From: Phycisphaerae bacterium
GTDB lineage: Bacteria; Planctomycetota; Phycisphaerae; UBA1845; PWPN01
Length of the DNA: 33,687 nt
Reading direction: 5' to 3'
Assembly (NCBI GenBank): GCA_012719955.1
Contig: JAAXZI010000057.1
Location: 1-33,687, forward strand
Both the position numbers and the translations under genes were made by a program. The notes below the pieces were generated by a model, which was not told where the DNA came from, ran no database searches, and worked only from the letters and a program-made list of their open reading frames with translations. The stretch's first letter is position 1; each line of letters opens with the position of its first letter. Positions 6,694-16,010 of this stretch are shown here, piece by piece.

Positions 6694-7348
6694 TTGCGCA
6701 TCAGGCAGTCAGCCGGCGGCGCGTGGGGCACGCGGCCAATCCGCCGCCCCGAGTGTGTTCGTGGTGGTTGTCGCCGTCGGTTTTCGTGGTTTCTTACCAT
6801 GAATTCTCCGGGAAACACGTTCCCCGTGTCGTAAGCTGAGCAAATGCAATCTGTTACGTTTCGTTTGTGGGGTTCGAATCCCCCCGCCTCCGTTTATTCT
6901 CGCGGATTCTGACCGCTTCCTTTTTTTCCTCTCGAAACTTGGACGTTTCAGTTCTGTGCTCGCCGGTTCTGGTGGCCGGCCGGTGCCGGTGCCAGGTGGA
7001 GAGGCCGGGTGTTCGCCAACCAGTGCTACAAACACTGGCCTGAAGCCGCCTTCGGCGGCAACGCCGCTGGAAGCGGTGTGACAGAGACGCCGGCATTACC
7101 CCAACAGATCGGTAAACATCATAAGCCGGCCCTCGGTCGCCATTGCCGGATTAGACAATCAAACGTCATAAGAGGCAGGGCACCCCAATGCGCGGGATTT
7201 ATTTGCAATCCGAATGATACCCCGTCTCGGCCTGCCCGCCGCGGGAATGGAACCACCATGCCCTCAGAATCAGCCGGGCTGTGGCCTTTGTGGTTCTCAC
7301 AAGTGTTATGCTATGCTGGTGCCACGCCTCAATCCATGGAGAACGATC
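6694..7348. other. Gene-less stretch holding a tRNA-Ser 3' fragment
   Basis: After the hydrolase stop comes a terminator-like GGCGGC/GCCGCC dyad with inner GCGTG/CACGC (about 6714-6748). A small ACACG/CGTGT dyad follows near 6810-6826. The tRNA 3' fragment lies at 6869-6892 without any matching 5' half. A GCCGCC-TTC-GGCGGC hairpin is at about 7046-7060. No gene is supported; frames here are shadows of the tRNA-like piece or overlap the signal peptide of the next gene. Confidence 0.5.
6869..6892 (+). repeat. Att-like direct repeat, displaced tRNA-Ser 3' fragment
   Basis: This is a 23/24 match to the T-loop and acceptor 3' strand of tRNA-Ser at 4904-4927. The rest of a tRNA is absent upstream: no GGAGGCG, no D-arm, no anticodon stem. 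It is the expected remnant of tRNA-targeted integration. The distance between copies is 1,965 bp. Confidence 0.7.
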
Positions 7349-9646
7349 ATGAAGCATCTTCTGGCAGCCTTTCTGGTAGTCACACTCGTGCCGGCGGCCC
7401 TGGCCCGGGAGTACCATGTTTCCGTGCAAGGCAACGACGCGCATGAGGGCACTGTCGCTCAGCCGTTGCGAACCATCTCGGCGGCGGCGCGCCTGGCCCG
7501 GCCGGGAGACGTGATCACGGTACATGAGGGCGTGTACCGCGAACGGGTGTCCCCGCCGCGCGGGGGAGATTCCGATCAGCAGCGCATCATCTATCAGGCC
7601 GCACCCGGCGAAAAGGTGGCTATCAAGGGCTCCGAGCCGGTCAAGGGCTGGGAGAAGGTGCAAAACGACACCTGGAAAGTCACGGTTCCCAACAGTCTGT
7701 TCGGCGACTTCAACCCGTACCGGGACGTCATCAAAGGCGACTGGTTCAATCCGCGGGGACGCGAACACCACACCGGCGCGGTCTATCTCGACGGCCACTG
7801 GCTTACGGAGGCGCCCAACCTGGAACAGGTCCTGGCCCCGGTGTCGGACACGCCGCTGTGGCATGGGAGCGGAGAGGGGGGATACCTGCTGAATGTGGCC
7901 TGGCTACGGCCGGACGGGGCTGCGCAGAACGCCGGGCGGATCCCGGCCAACAGCTTCGCGGCCCAGCAGGGCATCCAGACGGCGCCCTGCACCGAGGGTG
8001 GCGAGTGCATCGGGTGGATCGAGCACGGCGACTGGGTTCGATACGAAGGGGTTGATTTCGGCCCCCGCGCGGAGCGGATGGAGATTCGCGCCGCGTCCGC
8101 CACGCAGGGGGGGATCATCGAGATTCGCCGCGACTCGCCGGAAGGGGAAGTGTTAGGCACCTGCAAAGTGCCGAACACCGGCGATTGGCAGTCGTGGGCC
8201 ACGTACAAGGCGAGAATCAAGCCGGTCAGCGGAGTCCAAACCGTCTGCCTGGTGTTCAAGAACGCTTGGTCGGCTGCGCCCGGGAAGCAGGAATGGCGCA
8301 AACAGGATACGCTCTTGTGGTTCGCCAAAGTGGATACGGCGAATACCACCATCTGGGCACAGTTCCCGGGCATCGATCCCAATGCGGCCGACGTGGAGAT
8401 CAACGTGCGCCGAACGGTGTTCTATCCGGAGAAGCCGGGCGTCAATTATATCACCGTGCGTGGCTTTACCATGATGCACGCGGCCACGCCCTGGGCACCG
8501 CCCACGGCCGAGCAGATCGGCCTGATCGGCACGCATTGGAGCAAGGGCTGGATCATCGAAGATAACGACGTTCGCTACTCGGTGTGCGTGGGCATTGCCC
8601 TCGGCAAGTACGGCGACCAGTGGGACAACACCTCGCAGAACACGGCGAAAGGCTACGTCAAGACCATCGAGCGCGGTCTGGCCAACGGCTGGTCCCGGGA
8701 AAACATCGGCCACCACATCGTGCGCAACAACCGCATCTCGCATTGCGAGCAGGCGGGCATCGTCGGCAGCCTGGGGCCGGTGTTCAGCGTGGTGACCGGC
8801 AACGTCATTCATGACATCCACGTCCGCGGACTCTTCACCGGCGCGGAGATGGCGGGTATCAAGTTTCACGCCGCGATTGACACGGTGATCAGCAATAACC
8901 ACATCTATCGCACGACGCGCGGAATCTGGCTGGACTGGATGACCCAGGGCACCCGGGTCACTCGGAACCTCCTGCACGACAATGGTCCCAGCGAGGATCT
9001 GTTCGTGGAGGTCAATCATGGTCCGTTTCTGGTGGATAGCAATGTGTTTCTCTCGCCGACGTCCCTGCTGGACATGTCGGACGGCGGCGCATTCGTGCAC
9101 AACCTGTTCGCCGGCCGGATCCTGCCGCGCCCGGAATTGAACCGCGAAACGCCTTTCCATAAGCCCCATTCAACCGAGGTGGCGGGCCTGAAGAATATCC
9201 AGGGCGGCGACACCCGCTTTTACAACAATGTGTTCGTCGGTGCCGCCGGCCTGACCGGTTACGATAAGGCGACGCTGCCCATGTACATGATGGGCAATGT
9301 GTTCCTTAGCAAAGCGGCCCCATCCAAACACGAGAAGGCTCCGCTGGTATTGTCGGACTTCGATCCCGGGCTCAAACTGCTCGAAGCGGGGCAGGGCCTG
9401 CAACTTGAGATCGCCTTCGACGCCGCGTGGGCGCAGGGCCGGTCGCGTCCGCTGGTGACGACGGAACTGCTCGGAAAGGCGGAGACACCGGATCTGCCCT
9501 ACGAGCAGCCTGACGGCTCGCCGTATCGCCTTGACACCGACTACTTTGGAAAGGGCCGAAACGCCGCCAACCCCTTCCCGGGGCCTTTCGAGATAACCGG
9601 CGACGGAAAACAAACCATCAGCGTGTGGCCGGTGGCCAGACCGTAA
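7349..9646 (+). CDS. Secreted right-handed beta-helix protein with CBM6-like domain
   Basis: The 765-residue product starts with a signal peptide (MKHLLAAFLVVTLVPAALA, cut near residue 19) and then YHVSVQGNDAHEGT, the DUF1565-type opening of extracellular beta-helix proteins. Residues ~195-305 resemble a family 6 carbohydrate-binding module inserted into the fold (IGWIEHGDWVRYEGVDFG, later VCLVFK). Residues ~350-650 give repeated beta-helix strands (NNRISHCEQAGI, GNVIHDIHVRG, NNHIYRTTRGIWL). Such proteins are secreted polysaccharide lyases, epimerases or binding proteins; the specific activity is not recognisable. I start at 7349 because GGAG lies seven bases upstream and the signal peptide begins there, not at the ATG at 7214. 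It stands alone. Confidence 0.85.
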   Translation: MKHLLAAFLVVTLVPAALAREYHVSVQGNDAHEGTVAQPLRTISAAARLARPGDVITVHEGVYRERVSPPRGGDSDQQRIIYQAAPGEKVAIKGSEPVKGWEKVQNDTWKVTVPNSLFGDFNPYRDVIKGDWFNPRGREHHTGAVYLDGHWLTEAPNLEQVLAPVSDTPLWHGSGEGGYLLNVAWLRPDGAAQNAGRIPANSFAAQQGIQTAPCTEGGECIGWIEHGDWVRYEGVDFGPRAERMEIRAASATQGGIIEIRRDSPEGEVLGTCKVPNTGDWQSWATYKARIKPVSGVQTVCLVFKNAWSAAPGKQEWRKQDTLLWFAKVDTANTTIWAQFPGIDPNAADVEINVRRTVFYPEKPGVNYITVRGFTMMHAATPWAPPTAEQIGLIGTHWSKGWIIEDNDVRYSVCVGIALGKYGDQWDNTSQNTAKGYVKTIERGLANGWSRENIGHHIVRNNRISHCEQAGIVGSLGPVFSVVTGNVIHDIHVRGLFTGAEMAGIKFHAAIDTVISNNHIYRTTRGIWLDWMTQGTRVTRNLLHDNGPSEDLFVEVNHGPFLVDSNVFLSPTSLLDMSDGGAFVHNLFAGRILPRPELNRETPFHKPHSTEVAGLKNIQGGDTRFYNNVFVGAAGLTGYDKATLPMYMMGNVFLSKAAPSKHEKAPLVLSDFDPGLKLLEAGQGLQLEIAFDAAWAQGRSRPLVTTELLGKAETPDLPYEQPDGSPYRLDTDYFGKGRNAANPFPGPFEITGDGKQTISVWPVARP

Positions 9647-10015
9647 CGTGTTGCGGGCGTTGGCGGGGCGGGCGGCTCCGCCGTTCGGCCCTGCTCAAGA
9701 GGCATGGCTCACGCGGCGCGGCGGCGCGCTCCAGGGCGTGTCCCCGCAGCGCCTGGCCACATAGAATGTTGTGCTACTCAACTCGGATCCTGAGTCCGGA
9801 GGGTGGTGGCTGGCCGCCTGCTCCCGGCAGGGGGCGGGCATAGGCAGGGATGCGCGCTCCGGCTGATGGCCCGGTTCTCGCCCTGTTCGTACACCAGGCG
9901 CCCGGGATACGCGTAAGCTCAGGCTTGACCGGGCCTTCGAGGCGGCGCGCCTATACTGTGGTATTCCAAAGCCGCAAGCTCAAGCGATCATTGCGCTTCG
10001 ATCGGTGGTGCGAGC
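9647..10015. other. Upstream region of sucAB, no gene
   Basis: No gene is seen in these 369 bp. GC-rich sequence follows the beta-helix gene, then a probable promoter near 9952 and a small AAGCG/CGCTT dyad near 9982-9998 just ahead of the sucA start. Confidence 0.5.
9924..9957 (+). promoter_or_regulatory. Probable promoter for sucAB
   Basis: TATACT at 9952-9957 is a near-consensus -10 box in otherwise GC-rich DNA, 58 bp before the sucA ATG. TTGACC lies upstream at about 9925-9930, but the spacing of 21 bp is longer than the ideal 17, so the -35 assignment is weak. Confidence 0.4.
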
Positions 10016-12892
10016 ATGAACGCGAACTTCGATCCACCAAACGTCTCTAACCTGGCTTTCGTGGAGGGCCTTTTTGCCGAGTATCTGAACAATCCGGCCG
10101 CCGTGGATCCCGAATGGCGACGTTATTTCGATGCCCTGCGCGATGGTAGTGGGTACTCCACCGTCGCGGTGGCCGCTCCGACGTTCCGGACGCGAAGCAT
10201 CTTTAATCCTGTCGCCGGTGACGACGGCCGGCTGGACGTGGCTTCCAGACGCGAACTGGTTTTTCAGGATCGAGTCGATCAGATGGTTCGGGCCTATCGT
10301 GTCCGGGGCCATCTGGTGGCCAGAATAGATCCTCTGGGGCGGCCGCGTCCGCATCAGCCCAAGCTGGATCCTGAGTACTGGGGCTTCACCGATGAAGACA
10401 TGAGCCGGCCGGTGTCGAGCGAGACGGTGGCCGGCGGCGACCTTCAGACCCTCGGCGAGGTCGTCCAGCGGCTCCGCAACACCTACTGCCGGTCCATCGG
10501 CGTCCAGTTCATGCACATCGACGATCTGGGCATGCGTCAGTGGCTGCAGGCGCGCATGGAGCAGAGCGAAAACCGGGTTGAACTGAACCGGGAACAGCAA
10601 CTGCGCATTCTCACCCGTCTGACGGATGCGGTTGTTTTCGAAGAGTTTATCCAGAAGAAATTTGTGGGGGCCAAGAGTTTTTCCCTGGAGGGAGCGGAGA
10701 GCCTGATCCCGCTGCTGGAGCTGGCCATCGAGAAGGCCGCCGAGCAGGGGCTCGATGAGATCGTGCTGGCCATGGCCCATCGCGGCCGGCTCAACGTTCT
10801 GGCCAACATTCTGGGGAAGGGGCCCCGCGACATCTTTCATGAGTTCCAGGATTCCGATCCGCTGCTCAACCTGGGCCGGGGCGACGTGAAGTATCATCTC
10901 GGCCACAGCTCAGACTGGATAGCCCGCAACGGTCGCAAGGTGCATCTCTCGCTGTGCTTCAATCCCAGCCATCTGGAGTACGTCAATCCGGTGGCGATGG
11001 GTCGCATTCGCGCCAAGCAGGATCGGGTGGGCGATCATCGGCGCGAGAAGGGCATGGCCCTGTTGATCCACGGGGACGCATCTTTTGCCGGGCAGGGCGT
11101 GATCCAGGAAACGCTGAACATGAGCCAGCTTGCCGGCTATGCCGTCGGCGGCGCCCTCCACGTGATCGTCAACAACCAGCTCGGTTTCACGACCCCGCCC
11201 GAGGAGGCCCGCTCGACCCGCTATGCCACCGACGTGGCCAAGATGCTGCAGGTGCCCATCTTTCACGTGAACGGCGAAGACCCGGAGGCGGTCGCCCAGT
11301 GCGTGGGTCTGGCCATGGACTTCCGCATGACCTACAAGCGCGACGTGTTCATTGACATGTACTGCTATCGCCGCCGGGGTCACAACGAGGGGGACGAGCC
11401 GTCGTTCACGCAGCCCATGCTCTATCAGGTCATCGATCAGCGCAAGAGCGTTCGCGAAGGATACCTCGAACACCTGCTCAAGTTGGGCGCAGTTACCCGT
11501 GAAGAAGCCGAGCGCATTCTTGAACAACGCCGCGAGCAACTTGAACAGGAGCTGTCGGCCGCCCGCAGTCGGGACTACGTTCCCGGCGCGCAGGAGCCCA
11601 CCGGCATCTGGAAGGGCTATCGCGGTGGCCGCGAGAGTATGGGCGATGAAGTTGATACCGGCGTGCCTGTCGAGCAACTCAAACACCTGCTCGAGGTCCA
11701 GACGCGGGTTCCGGAGGGCTTCCATCCGCATCCCAAGATCCAGCGCTTCCTCCACGCCCGCCGGGAGATGGCCGCCGGCGAGCGACCGCTTGACTGGTCC
11801 GCGGCGGAAGCCCTGGCCTGGGCGTCCCTGGCCGTCCAGGGCGTGCGCGTCCGCCTGAGCGGCCAGGACAGCGCCCGCGGCACTTTCAGTCATCGCCACG
11901 CCGTTTTGCACGACATTCAGAACGGGAACACCTGGATGCCTCTCCAGCACCTCGCGCCTGACCAGGCCCCGGTCGAAATCTACAACAGCCCGCTGTCCGA
12001 GGTGGCCGTGATGGGCTTCGAATACGGCTACAGCCTGGATACCCCGGACGGCTTGGTCATGTGGGAGGCCCAGTTCGGGGACTTCGTCAATGCGGCCCAG
12101 GTCATCATCGACCAGTTCATCGCCAGCGCCGAGGATAAGTGGCGGCGGCTGAGCGGCCTGACTCTGCTGCTGCCGCACGGCTTCGAGGGCCAGGGGCCGG
12201 AGCACTCCAGCGCCCGGCTGGAACGGTTCCTCCTGCTGGCCACCGAGCACAACATCCAGGGGGTGTATCCCACCACTCCCGCCCAGTATTTCCACTGCCT
12301 CCGGCGCCAGGTCCTTCGGCGGTGGCGCAAGCCTTTGATCATGATGACGCCCAAGAGCCTCCTGCGGCATCCGCAGGCGGTGTCCAGGTTGGAAGACCTG
12401 GCCGACGGCAGGTTCGAGCGCATTCTGCTCGATTCCAAATCCCGCCACGATCAGGTCCGGCGGATCCTGCTGTGCAGCGGAAAGATCTATTACGAACTCG
12501 ACCACGAGCGCGAGCGGCTGGGGCGCAAAGACGTGGCGATCATTCGCCTCGAACAACTCTATCCGCTCTCTCAGAGCACGCTGATTTCGGCGCTGGCTCC
12601 GTACCCGGATGGCACACGGGTGATCTGGGTCCAGGAGGAGCCGGAGAACATGGGTGCGTGGCGTTATATCCGCGTGCGTTTCGGGAGCATGCTGCTGGGC
12701 CGGTTCCCGTTCATGGGCGTGTATCGTCCGGCCTCGGCCAGCCCGGCCACCGGCTCGGCCGCCAGCCATAAGCTCGAACAGCGTGAATTGATCGAGAAAG
12801 CCTTCGGCGACGGCGGTGACGAAGCCTGGCTGCGGGTGGAGATGGCGCCGGCGGCCGAACGCGACGCCGACGGTTTCGTGATTCGGCATTGA
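10016..12892 (+). CDS. sucA: 2-oxoglutarate dehydrogenase E1 component
   Basis: The 958-residue product decarboxylates 2-oxoglutarate with thiamine diphosphate and passes the succinyl group to the lipoyl E2 in the TCA cycle. The N-terminal E1 domain is present ([16 protein letters not shown]). The catalytic core shows [18 protein letters not shown] (253-270), the thiamine-binding GDASFAGQG (353-361) and VNNQLGF (385-391), and the C-terminal transketolase-like half ends with the conserved [11 protein letters not shown]. Length is normal for the family and no E2 catalytic domain is fused to it. sucB follows after 54 bp, so the two are probably one operon. The ribosome site is weak (GGTGGTGCGAGC before ATG). 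Confidence 0.97.
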   Translation: MNANFDPPNVSNLAFVEGLFAEYLNNPAAVDPEWRRYFDALRDGSGYSTVAVAAPTFRTRSIFNPVAGDDGRLDVASRRELVFQDRVDQMVRAYRVRGHLVARIDPLGRPRPHQPKLDPEYWGFTDEDMSRPVSSETVAGGDLQTLGEVVQRLRNTYCRSIGVQFMHIDDLGMRQWLQARMEQSENRVELNREQQLRILTRLTDAVVFEEFIQKKFVGAKSFSLEGAESLIPLLELAIEKAAEQGLDEIVLAMAHRGRLNVLANILGKGPRDIFHEFQDSDPLLNLGRGDVKYHLGHSSDWIARNGRKVHLSLCFNPSHLEYVNPVAMGRIRAKQDRVGDHRREKGMALLIHGDASFAGQGVIQETLNMSQLAGYAVGGALHVIVNNQLGFTTPPEEARSTRYATDVAKMLQVPIFHVNGEDPEAVAQCVGLAMDFRMTYKRDVFIDMYCYRRRGHNEGDEPSFTQPMLYQVIDQRKSVREGYLEHLLKLGAVTREEAERILEQRREQLEQELSAARSRDYVPGAQEPTGIWKGYRGGRESMGDEVDTGVPVEQLKHLLEVQTRVPEGFHPHPKIQRFLHARREMAAGERPLDWSAAEALAWASLAVQGVRVRLSGQDSARGTFSHRHAVLHDIQNGNTWMPLQHLAPDQAPVEIYNSPLSEVAVMGFEYGYSLDTPDGLVMWEAQFGDFVNAAQVIIDQFIASAEDKWRRLSGLTLLLPHGFEGQGPEHSSARLERFLLLATEHNIQGVYPTTPAQYFHCLRRQVLRRWRKPLIMMTPKSLLRHPQAVSRLEDLADGRFERILLDSKSRHDQVRRILLCSGKIYYELDHERERLGRKDVAIIRLEQLYPLSQSTLISALAPYPDGTRVIWVQEEPENMGAWRYIRVRFGSMLLGRFPFMGVYRPASASPATGSAASHKLEQRELIEKAFGDGGDEAWLRVEMAPAAERDADGFVIRH

Positions 12893-12946
12893 TTCGTGTT
12901 TCTGATCCCGTCCTTGGCCATTCTGCGCGGGAAGGAGTTCGACCGC

Positions 12947-14341
12947 ATGGCAGTGGAACTGACCGTTCCCCAGGTCGGTGAGTCTATCACCGAGGTGCAG
13001 GTGGGGCGCTGGCTCAAGCAAGAGGGCGATCCCGTCACCCAGGGCGAGACGCTGGTCGAGATTGAGACCGACAAGGTGACGGTGGAACTGCCGGCACCCG
13101 TTTCCGGCCGGCTGGCCAGAATCCTGAAAGGTGACGGTGCCGCCGCGACGGTTGCTGAAGTCATCGGCTATCTCGAAGAGGCTGAAGCGCCGGCCGCCGG
13201 CCCCGAGCCGACGCCGGCCGCGGCGCCGCCCGAAAAGCCGGTGACCCCGCCCGCGGAGCCTGAGGCGCCGCCGAGAGAACCACGAAAACCAGACCACAAG
13301 ACGGACGCCGGCCGCGCCCCGGCTGCGGCGCCCGCGGAAGGCGGTCCCGCCCGCGATGTCGGCCCCGCGGCGGCAAGAACTCCGGAAGCCGGGCGGATGG
13401 CGCCGGCAGCCCCGCACGTGGGGGCCGCGCCCGTGGCCGAAAAGCAGATAGTCAAGCCCCCTGGACCGCCGGCGGGTTTGCCGCGTATTTCGCGCGAGGC
13501 CGTTCCGGTGTCCAGGCCCGCACCGGCCGCACCTGTGCCGCCGCCGCCACCGGAGCCGGTCAGCGCCGGCCTGAGTGATGCGGCCAAGGAGGAGGAAGAA
13601 CGAGAGGCCGCCGGCGTCCGTCCGGTCCCGCCCGCCAGTGCCCGTGAAGAGCAGGTCGTACCCATGAGTCCGCTCCGCCGGCGTATTGCCCAGCGTCTGG
13701 TGGAGGCACAGCAGACCGCCGCGCTGCTGACCACCTTCAACGAGGCGGATATGTCCGCCGTGATGAGCTTGCGCGCCCGTTACCAGCAATCTTTTCAGGA
13801 ACGGCACGGTATCAAGCTGGGGCTCATGTCCTTTTTTGTGAAGGCCGCCATTGACGCGCTCAAGCGTTTTCCTCAGCTCAACGCGGAGATCCGCAGCACC
13901 GACATGGTGTTCCGCAACCATTACGACATCGGGGTGGCCGTTTCGACGGACAAGGGGCTGGTGGTTCCCGTGCTGGCCAACGCTGAGCGCATGAGCTTTG
14001 CCGAGATTGAACTGGCCGTGGCCGACTTCGCCACCCGGGCACGGGAGAACAAGCTGAAGCTCTCAGAGCTGGAGGGCGGCACCTTCACCATCACCAACGG
14101 TGGCGTCTTCGGCTCGTTGCTCTCCACCCCGATCGTCAACCCGCCGCAGAGCGGTATCCTGGGCCTGCACGCCATCCAGGATCGCCCCATGGCGCGCGAC
14201 GGCCAGGTGGTGATCCGCCCGATGATGTACCTGGCGTTGACTTACGATCACCGTATCGTCGATGGCCGGGAGGCGGTGCTCTTCCTGCGCCGGATCAAGG
14301 AGGTGATCGAGGAACCCTCTCGGATGCTGATCGAGATTTGA
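12947..14341 (+). CDS. sucB: Dihydrolipoamide succinyltransferase (E2) without visible E3-binding domain
   Basis: The 464-residue E2 begins at 12947 after GAAGGAG; the ATG-less extension upstream is not part of it. Residues 1-78 are a lipoyl domain with the acceptor Lys43 in [10 protein letters not shown]. Residues 80-236 are a very long Pro/Ala-rich linker. Residues 237-464 form the acyltransferase domain ([17 protein letters not shown], then DHRIVDG with His435 and Asp439). The small peripheral-subunit-binding domain that normally sits between lipoyl and catalytic parts and tethers dihydrolipoamide dehydrogenase is not seen; no VRK..A..G..GTGxxGRI-like stretch occurs in the linker. No E3 gene follows in this window. 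Confidence 0.95.
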   Translation: MAVELTVPQVGESITEVQVGRWLKQEGDPVTQGETLVEIETDKVTVELPAPVSGRLARILKGDGAAATVAEVIGYLEEAEAPAAGPEPTPAAAPPEKPVTPPAEPEAPPREPRKPDHKTDAGRAPAAAPAEGGPARDVGPAAARTPEAGRMAPAAPHVGAAPVAEKQIVKPPGPPAGLPRISREAVPVSRPAPAAPVPPPPPEPVSAGLSDAAKEEEEREAAGVRPVPPASAREEQVVPMSPLRRRIAQRLVEAQQTAALLTTFNEADMSAVMSLRARYQQSFQERHGIKLGLMSFFVKAAIDALKRFPQLNAEIRSTDMVFRNHYDIGVAVSTDKGLVVPVLANAERMSFAEIELAVADFATRARENKLKLSELEGGTFTITNGGVFGSLLSTPIVNPPQSGILGLHAIQDRPMARDGQVVIRPMMYLALTYDHRIVDGREAVLFLRRIKEVIEEPSRMLIEI

Positions 14342-14684
14342 GGGCGGGCGTCTTATTAGTTTTTTCCAGTGCCCTTTCCGGTCCGGGAGTTTCGCGCTTT
14401 GGTCCATGAGGCGGGCAGGATGCCCGCCCCCCGACAGCGCCGGCCGGCGGTTCTGGAGGGCGGGCATCTTGCCCGCCTCGTGTGGCACCCGCGTCTCGCT
14501 GGTACGCGGGAGATTGGACATCTTGCCTGCCTGATCCGACGAGAAACTGGTGTACTGGAAACGGCACTGGCGCCGGGTAGCGGCCGGCCGGGTTGGCTGC
14601 TATCCTCTCTGGCATGTGACGTGAGGTGACGGTCCTGTCCCTGCAACGGGCTGTGCGTTGCGCTGATCCAATGGGAGCGGAATC
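14342..14684. other. Gene-less stretch filled mostly by a repeat element
   Basis: The 343 bp between sucB and the gluconolactonase contain the inverted-repeat element copy 1 at 14366-14570 and no gene. T-runs right after the sucB stop (14361-14365) could aid termination. The ribosome site of the next gene (GGGAG, about 14671-14675) closes the region. Confidence 0.6.
14366..14570. repeat. Non-autonomous inverted-repeat element, copy 1 (205 bp)
   Basis: Ends CCAGTGCC and GGCACTGG are exact inverted repeats; similarity extends about 30 bp inward with mismatches (TTTCCGGT..GAGTTTCGC against GAGAAACTGG..ACTGGAAA). Inside are two GC hairpins, GGCGGGCA-GGA-TGCCCGCC and GGCGGGCATCTTGCCCGCC. The second module is partly duplicated (GACATCTTGCCTGCC), about 60 bp more than copy 2 at 15870-16010. 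No transposase is encoded. It could be a MITE or a REP-like element that also acts in transcription termination. Confidence 0.75.
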
Positions 14685-15680
14685 ATGGAATCGACATACT
14701 GGACCCTTGGCATTCTGTCGGTGTTTTCGCTGTGCGGCGGCCTGGCGTGGGCCGAGCAGCCTTCGACCAGTCCTTCAACCGGCAGGGGCGTCACTGCGCC
14801 GGGGGCGAAGGTCGAATTGCTTTCCCGGGAATTCAAATTCACGGAGGGCGCGACCTGCGACGCCGAAGGGAACGTCTTCTTCACCGACCAGCCCAACGAC
14901 CGCATCATGAAATGGAGCGTGGACGGCAAGCTTTCGGTGTTCATGCAGCCGGCCGGCCGATCCAACGGCATGATCTTCAGCCCGCAAGGCGATCTGTATT
15001 CCTGTGCCGACGCGCAGAATGAGTTGTGGCTCATCAAGCCCGATAAAAAGGTGACCGTGCTGGTGAAGGAGTACCAGGGCAAGCTGCTCAATGGTCCCAA
15101 CGACGTGTGGCTCAGGCCCGATGGAGGGCTGTACATCACCGATCCCTTTTACAAGCGCGATTACTGGAACCGTGGTCCGAAGGAGCAGGAAGTGGAAGGG
15201 GTGTACTACCTTCCGCCCGAAACGAAGGCCGACCGGAAACGCGCCACCCAGGCCAGGCCGATCGAGGGCGTGGCCCTGCCGCGAAAGCTGACGCGGGTCA
15301 TTGACGATCTCAAGACGCCCAACGGCATCACCGGCACCCCGGATGGCAAGATCCTCTACGTTTCCGACCTGGCGGCGCAAAAGACGTATGCCTACGACAT
15401 CCAGCCTGACGGGTCGCTCACCAACAAGCGGCTGTTCTGTGAGATGGGTTCTGACGGCATGACCATCGACAACGAAGGCAATGTCTATCTCACCGCCAAG
15501 GGCGTGTTCGTCTTCGATAAGACCGGCCAGCGCATCGACCACATCGAGGTGCCGGAGCCCTGGTCGGCCAACGTCTGCTTCGGCGGCAAGGACCGCAAAA
15601 CGCTCTTCATCACCGCCAGCAAAGGGCTGTACGCGGTGAAAATGCGCGTCCAGGGAGTCAACCAGAAGGGCGGTAAGTGA
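14685..15680 (+). CDS. Exported SMP-30/gluconolactonase-like protein
   Basis: The 331-residue product has a signal peptide (MESTYWTLGILSVFSLCGGLAWA) and a six-bladed propeller of the SMP-30/gluconolactonase/LRE family. The metal-binding residues are recognisable: Glu54 in FTEGATCDAEG, Asn139 in GPNDVWLRPDG, Asn213 in TPNGITGTPDG, and Asp257 in SDGMTIDNEG. The family hydrolyses sugar lactones or related esters with Ca or Zn; the physiological substrate is not predictable. The start follows GGGAG. It is flanked by the two copies of the inverted-repeat element and is followed by the short XRE frame. Confidence 0.9.
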   Translation: MESTYWTLGILSVFSLCGGLAWAEQPSTSPSTGRGVTAPGAKVELLSREFKFTEGATCDAEGNVFFTDQPNDRIMKWSVDGKLSVFMQPAGRSNGMIFSPQGDLYSCADAQNELWLIKPDKKVTVLVKEYQGKLLNGPNDVWLRPDGGLYITDPFYKRDYWNRGPKEQEVEGVYYLPPETKADRKRATQARPIEGVALPRKLTRVIDDLKTPNGITGTPDGKILYVSDLAAQKTYAYDIQPDGSLTNKRLFCEMGSDGMTIDNEGNVYLTAKGVFVFDKTGQRIDHIEVPEPWSANVCFGGKDRKTLFITASKGLYAVKMRVQGVNQKGGK

Positions 15681-15699
15681 TACCGGCTTTGGCCCCTCC

Positions 15700-15870
15700 T
15701 TGCGGAGACTCAGGAAGCAGCGGGGCCTGAGGCGGAGCGACTTTGCGCCGCTTTCAGCCAAGACCATTGCACGGCTGGAGCGCGGGGAAGTCGAAAAGCC
15801 ACATGGTGACACGCTCGCAATTATCGCAAAGAAGCTGCGCGTCAAACCTGACGAGATTGAGATGTATTGA
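15700..15870 (+). CDS. Short XRE-family helix-turn-helix protein, TTG start or remnant
   Basis: The 56-codon frame encodes RLRKQRGLRRSDFAPLSAKT followed by IARLERGEVEKPHGDTLAII and ends KPDEIEMY. This is a clear Cro/CI-type HTH: helices 2-3 around SAKTIARLERGE and the usual DTL..IAKKL helix. No ATG or GTG lies in frame; TTG at 15700 is the only usual start and has no SD. The frame is open farther upstream (GFGPSLRRLRK), overlapping the gluconolactonase 3' end. It could be translated by coupling or be a cut-down regulator gene. Its TGA stop shares its last base with the left end of repeat copy 2. Confidence 0.6.
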   Translation: MRRLRKQRGLRRSDFAPLSAKTIARLERGEVEKPHGDTLAIIAKKLRVKPDEIEMY

Positions 15871-16010
15871 CGCCGTTTCCGGTCCAGGAGTCTCTCGCTT
15901 CGGCCCATGAGGCAGGCAGGATGCCCGCCCCCCGGCGGCACCGGCTGTTCTGGAGGGCGGGCATCTTGCCCGCCTGATCCGCCGAGAGACTGCGGTACCG
16001 GAAGCGGCAT
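15870..16010. repeat. Inverted-repeat element, copy 2 (141 bp), between convergent stops
   Basis: The left end ACGCCGTTTCCGGTCCAGGA and the reverse complement of the right end (ATGCCGCTTCCGGTACC) match imperfectly; GAGTCTCTCG occurs in both arms. The core is nearly identical to copy 1 (CATGAGGC.GGCAGGATGCCC and TTCTGGAGGGCGGGCATCTT). The element begins on the last base of the XRE stop and ends on the first base of the stop of the minus-strand peptidase gene. With its two strong GC hairpins it may serve as a two-way terminator. Confidence 0.75.

Noticed and set aside
8153-9169. Minus-strand frame of 338 codons
   Set aside because: Antisense to the beta-helix protein; His/Arg/Asp-rich composition typical of a GC shadow.
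10910-13921. Minus-strand open frame of about 1,000 codons
   Set aside because: It is antisense to both sucA and sucB, whose domains and active sites are unmistakable; high GC keeps the opposite frame open.
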